From Dokdonella sp. (GTDB taxonomy: Bacteria > Pseudomonadota > Gammaproteobacteria > Xanthomonadales > Rhodanobacteraceae), in NCBI GenBank assembly GCA_016712865.1, contig JADJQH010000003.1:1-64000 (forward strand): DNA of 64,000 nt, read 5' to 3'. Shown piece by piece: positions 27,291 through 36,269 of this stretch. Both the position numbers and the translations under genes were made by a program. The notes below the pieces were generated by a model. The model saw only the letters and a list, made by a program, of their open reading frames with translations, was not told the DNA's origin and did no database searches. Position 1 is the first letter of the stretch. Each line of letters opens with the position of its first letter.

Positions 27291-27944
27291 TCAACACACC
27301 CGAAAAATGCGCTCCGCCGCGCTGCTTGCATAGACCGAGCCGCGCACCTGGCGCAAATGCTTTTCCAGGCGCAGCTCATCTTCCCGCGCAATCTGCCACT
27401 CGTCCCGCGAGATGCCGAGGTCGACAACCGGCAGGTGGCGCGCGATGGCCTCTGCTTCGAGGAAACGACGAAACTCCGCATAGCCGTCCAGTTCATCGCG
27501 CAGAACGTCCATGGCGATATCGACCAGCAGCGCGTCATCCAGCAGGCCGATCACCGGCGTCTTGTCGGGGATGAGGCCCAAGGGGTCATCGACATAGCCC
27601 AGCAGATTGCCGATGCGGTGCTGGAAATCCTCCGACAGTCGCCACGCGGTGTCCGCCCGCATCGCGCGCATCTCGGCTGCGCGCCGCAAACGCGAGCGAA
27701 TGAACGGAGAGTCGCCACCCATGGCCGCGGTGCGCAACACGCGGCGTGCGACGCCGGCCAGCTGGTCTGCCGACAGGGAGGGCATTTCGGCATTCAGTGA
27801 CTGCGCCAGGTCGTTGAAGCGCTGCACCTGCACATCCTGGATGTCGATGGTCTCGATGCCCGGGGTGAAGATTCCCGATTGCGCCGCCGACAGATCCAGA
27901 CGGGCAACCGAACGCTCGGGTACGAAATCGAGTCGGTTTGGCAT
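27291..27944 (-). CDS. DUF1232 (YkvA-like) domain protein
   Basis: 217 residues from MPNRLDFVPERSVARLDLSA, with GGAG ten bases upstream; the upstream frame overlaps the next gene region without homology. The DUF1232 signature is VDDPLGLIPDKTPVIGLLDD, followed by ALLVDIAMDVLRDEL. The family is of unknown function and often membrane-associated. It is 73 bases upstream of the sigma factor operon on the same strand and may be its first gene. Confidence 0.7.
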   Translation of the reverse strand: MPNRLDFVPERSVARLDLSAAQSGIFTPGIETIDIQDVQVQRFNDLAQSLNAEMPSLSADQLAGVARRVLRTAAMGGDSPFIRSRLRRAAEMRAMRADTAWRLSEDFQHRIGNLLGYVDDPLGLIPDKTPVIGLLDDALLVDIAMDVLRDELDGYAEFRRFLEAEAIARHLPVVDLGISRDEWQIAREDELRLEKHLRQVRGSVYASSAAERIFRVC

Positions 27945-28059
27945 TGTCGTGCTCCAAGGTTGATGATTGAGGTCGCGGAACTGCCTGCCAGATGCCACAG
28001 GAGCGTCCGTCGTTGCCGAGTCCTTATTCAGCAATCGCGCATGGCGATTACAGAAGCGC

Positions 28060-28362
28060 TCATTCGAAGCCCGATTGGAAGATTCCATCGCCCGACGTGT
28101 CGGCATTGACGGCGGCCCAGAAGCCACCTTCCAGACCCATGTTGCCGCCAGCCAACGTGGCGGCATCCGCTTGACCGGCCGTGCCTTCCAGACTCCAGTT
28201 GCCGCCCTGCAAGCGAGCGTTTCCGGCACCGATGACCTGTGCATCGATGCTGTAACCATTGCCGGCGGGTGCCGCAGGTTCTGCTCCAGTAACCGACAAA
28301 ACAGGCGCAGCAATCAACAGCGCCATCACCCCCCAAGCCCGACCCATTGATGCGTGGTTCAT
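28060..28362 (-). CDS. Small secreted protein with GGFW repeat and IFxxGF(E/D) tail
   Basis: 100 residues from MNHASMGRAWGVMALLIAAP, an N-terminal signal peptide ending near TGAEPAA. The core YSIDAQVIGAGNARLQGGNW then SLEGTAGQADAATLAGGNMG and LEGGFWAAV is a pattern seen on many unrelated secreted proteins; it may form a short beta structure. The C-terminus is SGDGIFQSGFE, the shared tail. The start overlaps the stop of the large repeat protein by ATGA, so the two are co-translated. Function is unknown. Confidence 0.65.
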   Translation of the reverse strand: MNHASMGRAWGVMALLIAAPVLSVTGAEPAAPAGNGYSIDAQVIGAGNARLQGGNWSLEGTAGQADAATLAGGNMGLEGGFWAAVNADTSGDGIFQSGFE

Positions 28363-30428
28363 GGCGAGCCTTCCTTCGCTTGCTCCATCTTCACCGCTTC
28401 CAGCCGCATCCACGGCCGCAAGGCTTCGGCGCTGGACTTGCCGGCTTCCGTTGGATAGAGGTACTTGCCGCGGTCGCTGCCAGTCTTTTCGACCACAACC
28501 TGGATGCGATGGGCTTCCGCATAGGCATCCTTGCGCGTGCCGGTGACCTGCCAGGAAACCTCCTGTCCGGGCACGCCACCGGCCAGCTTGAAGCGCCGGT
28601 CCTGGATGCGCTTTGCCACGTGCAGCGATGGTGCAGGCGCATCCAAAGCGGTCAACTGGTAGCGGAAATCGCGATTGAGCGCTTCGAAGTAGTCCGGCAT
28701 CTCGACCCAGGCTTCGCCATTGGCATCCAGGGTGACAAGGCCGTCATAGATGTTCTTCATGTCCGGCGATTCGACAAACGAGTGATACAGCAGCTTGTTT
28801 GCGGGATCGAGCGGATGGTCGATTTCGAAACTACCGAGCGGCTTCGACAGGGGACCGTTGATGGAGACTCGACCGACAAATGCCCCCGCCCAGCCAGTGC
28901 CGCCGGTCGTCCCAAGAACGCCGGCACCCGATCCGCTGTAGCCATGCACGCCGACACCGGGCGCTGCATCGGCTTGGCCGTAGACGCCTCGGCTCGATCC
29001 GGTAGTGGCTGAGGCATAGCCGACGACGCCGAATCCGTTCGTGGAATATGTGGTCCCGCGAACTCCTGCGGCTCCACCATTTGCATTTCCAGTTACGCCA
29101 TCGCCCGACATTGAGTAACCGGAAACTCCAGGCCCCGTAAACGACTTTCCATAGACCCCGGGTGATGCAGCACCAGTCTCACCATGAACTCCAATCCCTG
29201 TGGAGGATTCCCCCAATATGCCGCGCCCGCCAGTCCCCGTGGCCCTCCCCCAAATTCCCCTGCCCAGCGCTGTCACGCTTTGGCCATAGACTCCGGCCGA
29301 GTAACCATTCGCATCTCCAGCATGGGTGGCGTACCCAGCTACGCCAATTCCGCCATCGGCAGCGGACTGTCCCCAAACACCTGTTGCTGGTCCAGTTGTT
29401 GCGTCGTTTTGCCCCAGAACTCCAACGCCGTTTGCGCTGAAGGACCTTCCCAGCACACCAGTTCCACTGCCCTCGGTTGAAGTTGTTGTGGCATTGCCAA
29501 ATACACCGACTGCGAAATCACCCGACGCCCGCCCCTCAAGGCCAACCCCATTGCTCCCGGAGTTTTCGACCAGCAGCCGGGTTCCTCCCGCATCCGTGGT
29601 AAGCGTGAGTGGATTGGCTATGTCGAGGGCAACGCTGCCACTGCTGCCACCACCCACTAGGCCAGTTCCCGCGACAACTCCGGTAATGGTGCCGCCCGAG
29701 TTGGCATCACTCTGGCAGGCTACCGAGCCGTCTGCGTTTACTTCACGAATGCTTGAACCGCTGGCGCAGGTTCCCGAAATACGTGCCTGGACCACCGAGG
29801 TATCGGCGGCGACATTGACGACTCCCGTGGTGCCGCCGCCGACCAGGCCGAGCCCAGCGGTCACGCCGGTGATGGTGCCGGAATCCGCGTCGGGTTCGCA
29901 CAACACCGATCCATCCTGGTTGATGCTGCGGATACTCGAACCGCTTGCGCAACCGGAGGCAATTCGCCGCTGCACCTGGCTCGCATCGATCTGGTTGAAT
30001 CCGATACTTCCATCCGCTACGTCATAGGCGAACTCGGCCGTGCGCGACTGCAGGGTGTAGGGCGCATTTTCGATGCGCGCCCTGGGCACCAGCACGGTCC
30101 CGCCCACGGTAATGCGCAACCAACGCTGGAAAGTCGTCGGCCCGTTGAACGCAGTGGCTCCGAAATCGAGCGTGACGTTGAATACGCCGTCATCGACATC
30201 GACGGGATTTCCGTTTGCCGCGGTGAACTGCAGGGATGGCCCCACTGCATTTCCGCCTACCGGCGCGTCGAACAGGTCAAACACCATGTCCACATTGCCA
30301 TTCACCGGAGTCCCGGCCTGGCGCAACGCGCCCTGATAGCTGAATTGCGTTCCCTGTGGTGTCTGCGCCATCAACGCAGGTACAAACAGCAACACGCAGA
30401 TTGTCATTGCAAACACGCGCTGGATCAT
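28359..30428 (-). CDS. Large secreted glycine-rich repeat protein
   Basis: 689 residues from MIQRVFAMTICVLLFVPALM, preceded by AGGGGAG. The signal peptide is followed by a conserved N-terminal beta domain (FSYQGALRQAGTPVNGNVDM, VFDLFDA, PRARIENAPYTLQSRTAEFA) seen in many environmental proteins. Two GTITGVxAGxGLVGGG segments follow, then about 15 copies of a G-V-x-G-x-S/A repeat (GVLGRS, GVYGQS, GIHGET-like) resembling tail-fibre or collagen-like shafts. The C-terminal domain (GSFEIDHPLDPANKLLYHSF, GEAWVEMPDYFEAL) resembles a chaperone or anchoring domain. It is coupled by ATGA to the small secreted protein gene. It is likely a surface fibre. Confidence 0.7.
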   Translation of the reverse strand: MIQRVFAMTICVLLFVPALMAQTPQGTQFSYQGALRQAGTPVNGNVDMVFDLFDAPVGGNAVGPSLQFTAANGNPVDVDDGVFNVTLDFGATAFNGPTTFQRWLRITVGGTVLVPRARIENAPYTLQSRTAEFAYDVADGSIGFNQIDASQVQRRIASGCASGSSIRSINQDGSVLCEPDADSGTITGVTAGLGLVGGGTTGVVNVAADTSVVQARISGTCASGSSIREVNADGSVACQSDANSGGTITGVVAGTGLVGGGSSGSVALDIANPLTLTTDAGGTRLLVENSGSNGVGLEGRASGDFAVGVFGNATTTSTEGSGTGVLGRSFSANGVGVLGQNDATTGPATGVWGQSAADGGIGVAGYATHAGDANGYSAGVYGQSVTALGRGIWGRATGTGGRGILGESSTGIGVHGETGAASPGVYGKSFTGPGVSGYSMSGDGVTGNANGGAAGVRGTTYSTNGFGVVGYASATTGSSRGVYGQADAAPGVGVHGYSGSGAGVLGTTGGTGWAGAFVGRVSINGPLSKPLGSFEIDHPLDPANKLLYHSFVESPDMKNIYDGLVTLDANGEAWVEMPDYFEALNRDFRYQLTALDAPAPSLHVAKRIQDRRFKLAGGVPGQEVSWQVTGTRKDAYAEAHRIQVVVEKTGSDRGKYLYPTEAGKSSAEALRPWMRLEAVKMEQAKEGSP

Positions 30429-30682
30429 GTCGCTCCCCTTGATGGCCTGCCGAAACGGCAGGACCTGTTCGCTGCAGGTAAGGGAATTCGTGTCTGGAAT
30501 TACAAGGCTGATCGACGGTGGGCGATTTTCGATGGCGGTTGGTCCAACCAATGGCGAGAGCGCCACGATCACCGTTGTGCCTTCGACTCGGGCTCTTGCC
30601 ATCCATTCCATCGTTCGCACTCTCGTTGTAATCCTGCACCGCGATTCCTTAAACGTTGATCAGATCTCCGAGGAATCGAGTC

Positions 30683-32005
30683 ATGACTGCGATGAATATT
30701 CGGTCCACCTTCTGCTTTTTCCTGCTCGCCCTGGCTGCCTGCATGCTGGTACCTGCCGCTGCGCAGGCCAATTCGCTATCGGTCAGTTTTGCCCTGGCAA
30801 ACCTGCCGCAGACGATCACCTTGTGCCGCGTTCCGACCGCAATCGGGGTATTTGGATTTGACGAACGGTGGCAGGTTGCAATTGATGTCGATGACAACGC
30901 CGCAACCGGCGACCCGAACACAGGAATCGAAGTCCTGCTGGCAGCAAGCACGCTGCCGCAATCCACACCGTGCGCGCCGACATCGGCCAGTACACAGCAG
31001 AGCATCGTGGCCAGCATGTACGTCTGGGACCAAGCTCAGCAGACTTTTGTGCAAAACAGCCAGGTGGTGAATTTGAGCCTGGATTTCACCGCGAAAACCC
31101 TGGGCATGAGCACATCCGTATCCGGGCCGCTGGATGCGTTTTCGGCGCTTTCTCGCATGTATTTTTTCGCGCAGGCAAGTTATCTGCCCTCCAATGGCAA
31201 TCCCAACCTGACCTATGATGTCGCCGAGTCCATTCATGTGGGCGCGTCGGTTGTTGATCCACCCAACGACGTGCAAGTCTGCGAGTCGCCGTGCAGCAGC
31301 GGCGCATCGTGGTATCCGCTGATCGATCTGGTCGGTGTGTCCGCGACCACGACGGATGCCCTGCCGGCGTTTGGCGAAAACACGGTCTATCTCGAATTCC
31401 AGATGGCCAGCCTTTCGGAGATAGTTGGCTTGTGCCTGTATCCGGGACAGTTCGCCAATCCAGCGTCGGAATGGGGGTGGTACGCCTGGTCGAACGTCGA
31501 CAACAATCTGGCAACCGGCGATCCGTCCGCTGGACTTGATCTCGTGGTTTCCGTTTCCACCCAGGCCCCATTGCCGGGCTGCACGCCATACAGCGCGAAC
31601 CTGGAGCAGTCCCTGTCCATCGAACTGTATCGCTATGACAGTACCCTTGGGGATTATGTGGCCGTGCCCATCGGCACATGGCCTGTCACGGTTGATACGT
31701 CCTCAGGCAAGATCATCGTGCAGGCTGATCGCAGCATTGCTCCGCTCTCGAGCCTGTCTGCTGCAAGCGTCTTCTACATGCAGACGTTTCGCCTGTACTG
31801 GCCATATCCCACGCAGCCCGACAATCCGTACGCAACCGACGTTTTGAGCGGCATCAGCCTGGGCAGAACGTTTGTCGATGCGGTCGGCGATGTACAGAAC
31901 TGCTCGCTGGGCTGCTCGACCAGCGCGAGTTGGTATCCGATGATCGACCTGGTCGGCGCTTCCGTGCACTTGCAGGACAAGATCTTCCGCAACGAATTCG
32001 AATAG
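30683..32005 (+). CDS. Secreted protein with two related ~200-residue domains and IFxxxF(E) tail
   Basis: 440 residues from ATG 30683, preceded by GAGGA; the MNIRST start nine bases later is also possible. The signal peptide is FCFFLLALAACMLVPAAAQA. Two similar halves follow (WQVAIDVDDNAATGDPNTGI and SNVDNNLATGDPSAGL; both end in ASWYPLIDLVG or ASWYPMIDLVG). These look like a duplicated beta-rich domain with an Asp-rich, possibly Ca-binding, loop. The last residues KIFRNEFE are a variant of the shared tail. Divergent from the large repeat protein across 255 bp. Function is unknown. Confidence 0.65.
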   Translation: MTAMNIRSTFCFFLLALAACMLVPAAAQANSLSVSFALANLPQTITLCRVPTAIGVFGFDERWQVAIDVDDNAATGDPNTGIEVLLAASTLPQSTPCAPTSASTQQSIVASMYVWDQAQQTFVQNSQVVNLSLDFTAKTLGMSTSVSGPLDAFSALSRMYFFAQASYLPSNGNPNLTYDVAESIHVGASVVDPPNDVQVCESPCSSGASWYPLIDLVGVSATTTDALPAFGENTVYLEFQMASLSEIVGLCLYPGQFANPASEWGWYAWSNVDNNLATGDPSAGLDLVVSVSTQAPLPGCTPYSANLEQSLSIELYRYDSTLGDYVAVPIGTWPVTVDTSSGKIIVQADRSIAPLSSLSAASVFYMQTFRLYWPYPTQPDNPYATDVLSGISLGRTFVDAVGDVQNCSLGCSTSASWYPMIDLVGASVHLQDKIFRNEFE

Positions 32006-32261
32006 CTGTTTCGGAGTTTCGAGGCAACGCAGCGCAGGCGAACCTCGCGCTTGATCGACACTCAGCCGCGCCTGCGGTGTGCGCCGTTTGAACCTGTTCG
32101 ATGACCCTGGCCAGATGTGTGACACCGAGTGGAAAAGAACAGAAAGTAATCCTGCTCATCACTCCCTGAATTGTTCAAGTTGCGGCGTTCGCGGAACGCG
32201 ACCGCGGAAACCCCTGCCGTCCAGCAGCCGCATGCTGGACGGCGCTCGTGGAGGATGTGTC

Positions 32262-33935
32262 ATGCAACGCAACGACGAAGCACCATCCGCGCCTTCTGCG
32301 GTGACGATTGAAGATCCCGGCAAGCGCGAATTTCTCAAGACCTTTGGCACCGTGGGACTCGGCATGGGCGTTGGCCTGGGCTTGCCTGCCGCCGGCATCG
32401 TGAACGCCGCCTCGGCCGCGCTGCCGCCATCCCAAACGCAGAACAGCTGGCAACGGCGCAATCGTGCGTTCCTCAAACGCATGCAGGCCGCGCTGGGTCA
32501 GCAGTCGAGCTTTCAGGGAGGCCAGCAAGCCAACGGTGATGAAAACCTGCCGGGCCATATTGCCTCACACACCAAGGGCCTGCCCCATAACGATCTCGGC
32601 GAAGTGGATCCGGGTGCATACAACCGCTTGCTGATTGCGGTGAACAGCGGCACGTCGCAGGATTTGGCGGCGGTGCCGATGGGAACCCCTGGCGCACGTC
32701 TGGTGCAGCCGCGCATGGGCTTCAACTTCAGCTTGATCGGCCAGGATGCCCAGGGCTGGCGGATTCCGCCGCCACCCAGGTTTGCCAGTGACGAGATCGC
32801 GGCAGAAATGGTGGAGTGTTACTGGGGTGCGTTGACTCGCGATGTTCCGTTTGTCGAGTATCCGAGTCATCCACTGATCGCCCAAGCCGCTTCCGACCTG
32901 TCGATGCAGCCGGGTTATGACGGCCCGCGGCCTGGTGGATCCATCGACGCACAAACCCTGTTCCGCAGCGCGCTGCCCGGCACGCTCGAAGGACCGTGGT
33001 TGTCGCAGTTCTTCTGGATGCCGGTGCAACAGGGCGCCTACAGCACACCCCAGGTTCTCACGCCGCCGCTGGCCGGTGTTGACTACTCCACCAGCTATGC
33101 CGACTGGCTGGCGAACATGCGTGGCGGCGGTGGCGGCCCAACCGCCGCGGCAGGCACACCGCGCTGGATCTGCACTTCCCGCGACCTCACCCGCTCCCTG
33201 CAGCTGGACGTGCCACTGGGCTTCGGCTATCAACATGTCATGCTTGCATTGATCCACTTGTTGCGTTTGGGAATCCCGAGGAATCCCGGACTGCCCATTC
33301 CTCCATCGAACGAAGCGGATGGACTGAACGGGCAACTCTGGGAACTGGTTGCCCGCTGCACGCTTGCCGCCTTGACCCCGGTGTTCTGGCAAAAGTGGCA
33401 GGTGCACAGGCGCCTGCGCCCGGAGGCTTACGCCGGTCGCGTTCACAACCACATCAACGGTGCAGCCACGTATCCGATTCCGACGGCACTGCTGGGGTCG
33501 CAGGCACTTGCGGCCACCTTCAGTCGCTACGGTACCTACCTGATGCCGATGGCATGGAAAGGTGGATGCCCGCCGCATCCTTCCTACCCATCTGCCCATG
33601 CGGTCATTGCTGCTGCCGGCGTCACCGTGCTCAAGGCATTCTTCGACGGCAACGCCGCGCTGCCGAACCCGGTGCTGGCGAATGCGGACGGCACGGCCCT
33701 GGTGCCTTACGCCGGCGCGCCGCTGACCGTCGAAGGCGAGCTCAACAAGTTGGCCGCCAACATCGGCATCAGCCGCGTGCAGACAGGCATTCACTTCCGC
33801 AGTGATTCCATGCAAAGCATTGCACTCGGCGAACGCATGGCCATCAACATGCTCAGCGAACTCAAACCCCTGCGGGGCGGCGCCTTCGACAATTTCACGT
33901 TCCGGCGGTTCGATGGCAGCCTGGTGACGGTCTGA
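32262..33935 (+). CDS. Vanadium-dependent haloperoxidase-like (PAP2-superfamily) exported enzyme
   Basis: 557 residues from ATG at 32262 with GGAGGA upstream. The N-terminus has a Tat-like signal KREFLKTFG then a hydrophobic stretch. Vanadate-site motifs are present: KWQVHRRLRPE (K-x(7)-R-P spacing as in bromoperoxidases), HPSYPSAHAV (Ser-x-His, with Ala where studied enzymes have Gly) and RVQTGIHFRSD (Arg-x(5)-His). The family oxidises halides or, in related bacterial members, acts as a phosphatase. It stands alone behind a secreted protein gene and no partner is evident. Tat use with KR rather than RR is unusual, so export is inferred. Confidence 0.78.
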   Translation: MQRNDEAPSAPSAVTIEDPGKREFLKTFGTVGLGMGVGLGLPAAGIVNAASAALPPSQTQNSWQRRNRAFLKRMQAALGQQSSFQGGQQANGDENLPGHIASHTKGLPHNDLGEVDPGAYNRLLIAVNSGTSQDLAAVPMGTPGARLVQPRMGFNFSLIGQDAQGWRIPPPPRFASDEIAAEMVECYWGALTRDVPFVEYPSHPLIAQAASDLSMQPGYDGPRPGGSIDAQTLFRSALPGTLEGPWLSQFFWMPVQQGAYSTPQVLTPPLAGVDYSTSYADWLANMRGGGGGPTAAAGTPRWICTSRDLTRSLQLDVPLGFGYQHVMLALIHLLRLGIPRNPGLPIPPSNEADGLNGQLWELVARCTLAALTPVFWQKWQVHRRLRPEAYAGRVHNHINGAATYPIPTALLGSQALAATFSRYGTYLMPMAWKGGCPPHPSYPSAHAVIAAAGVTVLKAFFDGNAALPNPVLANADGTALVPYAGAPLTVEGELNKLAANIGISRVQTGIHFRSDSMQSIALGERMAINMLSELKPLRGGAFDNFTFRRFDGSLVTV

Positions 33936-33990
33936 ACCCTGCAACGCAGCCCGGTACCCGATTGCAAGGCGTACTGGGCCACACTGCGCT

Positions 33991-34020
33991 CGGGCCCGCT
34001 GGAGCTTGCCAGCGGGCCCG
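33991..34020. repeat. 12-bp perfect hairpin behind the haloperoxidase gene
   Basis: CGGGCCCGCTGG and CCAGCGGGCCCG pair around the loop AGCTTG. No T-run follows, so it is not a classic terminator. It may nevertheless end transcription or stabilise the mRNA end. Confidence 0.5.
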
Positions 34021-34194
34021 GGCAACGCAGCCCGTGCCGAACAGGCATCGTGAAACCGTGAGCAGGTTGCACCCGTCCGGTTCCGCAATGACTGTTGAAC
34101 AGCAAAGTCGAGCAGGCGCAACTGGGTGTTTTCCCCGATTCCCTGCACCCGGCTGGCGTGCGAAGCTGGCATCCCGTCCTCCCTGTCGTGATTC

Positions 34195-35655
34195 ATGGCC
34201 ATGTGTCTGCGCCTGTTGTCCCCCACCTTGCTGCTCGCGGCCGCCTCGGCGCTGGCTCAACCCACGCAAACCGTGGAAGTCGCGGGACGCCTGTTCACCC
34301 TGCCCTCCGATACTCCGGTCATCATCGACGATGAGCCAGGCGTGCTGGCTGACCTGATCGGACGGCCCGCGGGCATGCAGCTGACCTGGTTGGCCGCAGG
34401 CAACGGGATGCATGGAAACCTCCCGCCGCTGGTGTTCAGCTACAGCGTGATCGGTCCGGTCACCACCCAGGATCCATTGCGCGTGCTGGGCCAGGAAATC
34501 GCGATCACCGGCGACACCGTGCTGGAAGGGTTTTCCGATCCCTCCGAATTGGTTCCGGGAACGCCGCTGGTCGTGGCAGGCCTCGTGGATGCCAATGGCA
34601 GCCTGCTGGCCAGCTTGGTCGAGCGACGCGGCGCGCAGGGCAACAAGTTTCTGCTCGGCGGCGTCGTGCAGGAGACGCTCAGCGCTCCAGTGCGCGCGCG
34701 CGTAGGCGAACAATGGATGCTGATCGATATTGCATTCACCGATTGTGCCGGCGGCGTTCCCGCACTCGGCGACTACATCCAGATTCGCGCCGACAGCATT
34801 GAAAACTTCCAAGCCGGTGATGTGATCGACACCCTCAGCTCGGGCCAGTGCGCCAATCCGGTGCCATTCGGAACCGCCGGTGCGCAAGGATCGCTGGAGG
34901 GCCTGGTCAGCACGGTGGGCCCTGGCGATTCGCTCACCTTCGGTGATCTCGTCATCAGCTGGAATGCGGCAACCGTGTTCGAGTTCGGTGGGCCGGATGA
35001 TGTGGAACCGGGCGCCGCCATCGGAGTGGAAGGCGTGTTCCAGGATGCCGGCCACCTGCTCGCCGACAGTATCGAGTTCGTGCGTCCGGTGGTGCGCTTC
35101 GAGGCACCGATGCAGCCAGCCGACGTCACTCCGGGCGAGGCCATTCGTCCGTTCGGCGTCGGCGTGTTCAACAGCCCGCAACTGCGTGACGAGGACGGCA
35201 TCATGGCCAACGGCCTCACCGCTCCGACCCAGGTCGAGGTGCGTGGCTGGATCGATCGTCTCGGTGATCGCTTCGCCTTTCGCGTACGCGAGCGCGGCGA
35301 TGCGGATGCCAACGACGTTTCCCTGCGCGCGCCGGTGGCTGCCATCAACGCGCCCACGCTCGATATGCTGGGGCTGACCATCAACACCAGCGGCGCACTC
35401 TTTTTTGACGCCGACGAACTGCCGATGACGCCAGGAGAATTCTTCAGCCAGGTGCAACTCAACCATGTGGTCGACATCAGTGGAGCCACATGGAGCGCAC
35501 CCACCAACACCTTGCAAGGCGGCAGCATCATCCTGCTGGGATACGAGCACACCGAACCCCTGCCCGGCACGGCAGGCACGCAGGTCGCCGGCATCGTGCG
35601 CAACTACGGCCTCGGTGATGCAATTTTCTTCGATGGATTCGAAGCTGCTCCCTGA
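34195..35655 (+). CDS. Secreted DUF5666-like repeat protein with IFxxGFE tail
   Basis: 486 residues from MAMCLRLLSPTLLLAAASAL, a signal peptide ending at ALAQ. The mature protein consists of several ~70-residue beta repeats (GSLEGLVSTVGPGDSLTFGD, TQVEVRGWIDRLGDRFAFRV) of the DUF5666 type. The C-terminus is DAIFFDGFEAAP, the shared tail with three extra residues. It is convergent with the following minus-strand gene at a distance of 11 bases. Function is unknown. Confidence 0.7.
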   Translation: MAMCLRLLSPTLLLAAASALAQPTQTVEVAGRLFTLPSDTPVIIDDEPGVLADLIGRPAGMQLTWLAAGNGMHGNLPPLVFSYSVIGPVTTQDPLRVLGQEIAITGDTVLEGFSDPSELVPGTPLVVAGLVDANGSLLASLVERRGAQGNKFLLGGVVQETLSAPVRARVGEQWMLIDIAFTDCAGGVPALGDYIQIRADSIENFQAGDVIDTLSSGQCANPVPFGTAGAQGSLEGLVSTVGPGDSLTFGDLVISWNAATVFEFGGPDDVEPGAAIGVEGVFQDAGHLLADSIEFVRPVVRFEAPMQPADVTPGEAIRPFGVGVFNSPQLRDEDGIMANGLTAPTQVEVRGWIDRLGDRFAFRVRERGDADANDVSLRAPVAAINAPTLDMLGLTINTSGALFFDADELPMTPGEFFSQVQLNHVVDISGATWSAPTNTLQGGSIILLGYEHTEPLPGTAGTQVAGIVRNYGLGDAIFFDGFEAAP

Positions 35656-35666
35656 CGCAAGCTTTC

Positions 35667-36269
35667 CTACAGTCGTTCGATGGATTCGACCAGGATCAAT
35701 TCGCAGGCACCGGCACCGGTGTCCTCGCGGGTCAGCGAACTGCGCCAGTGGAAGCCATCGCTGCGGCGCGCCTCCACCAGCTTTCCTTGCAGGCGAACCA
35801 ATGATCCCTGGCGCACCTTGTCGAGGTCGCGCGCGACCTGTTTGTCGGCTGGAATCACATGCATGTTGGCACTGCTTCGCTCGATCTCCTTGAGTGGAAT
35901 CGGTGGATTCTCGCGCCAGCGGTAGGTGAAGAAGCGCACCGACTGGCTGATGTCGAGCTGGTCGATGACGGCGGTATCGGACATGCGCCCCCAGCCCAGG
36001 GCCAAGTCGGTGGGCGACAGATCGCTGCCGGCATCGATCGAATAGTCCTCGCGCGAAAGCACGCGCGCCTCGATCTCGAAGTTGGCCAGTGGCTGCAGAA
36101 GGTAATCGCCATGCTCGATGGAATTCGTACGGGTGGGTTCACTCTGCACGGGTTCGCTATCGACGAGCACGCCTTCGGCATGGTTGATCGGCCTGTGCAG
36201 GTACCAGTTGCCGGCCCCGAACGCGGCCGCCAGCAGGATCAAGGCCAGCACGCCGCGGTTGCCGATCAT
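35667..36269 (-). CDS. Membrane-anchored conserved protein of unknown function
   Basis: 200 residues. One N-terminal helix (GVLALILLAAAFGAGNWYL) anchors a soluble domain probably facing the periplasm (YLLQPLANFEIEARVLSRED, LALGWGRMSD, FTYRWRENPPI, MHVIPADKQVARDLDKVRQG). The soluble part is well conserved in character and may adopt an OB-like fold. The start overlaps the upstream TPR gene by ATGA. No function is known to me. Confidence 0.65.
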   Translation of the reverse strand: MIGNRGVLALILLAAAFGAGNWYLHRPINHAEGVLVDSEPVQSEPTRTNSIEHGDYLLQPLANFEIEARVLSREDYSIDAGSDLSPTDLALGWGRMSDTAVIDQLDISQSVRFFTYRWRENPPIPLKEIERSSANMHVIPADKQVARDLDKVRQGSLVRLQGKLVEARRSDGFHWRSSLTREDTGAGACELILVESIERL

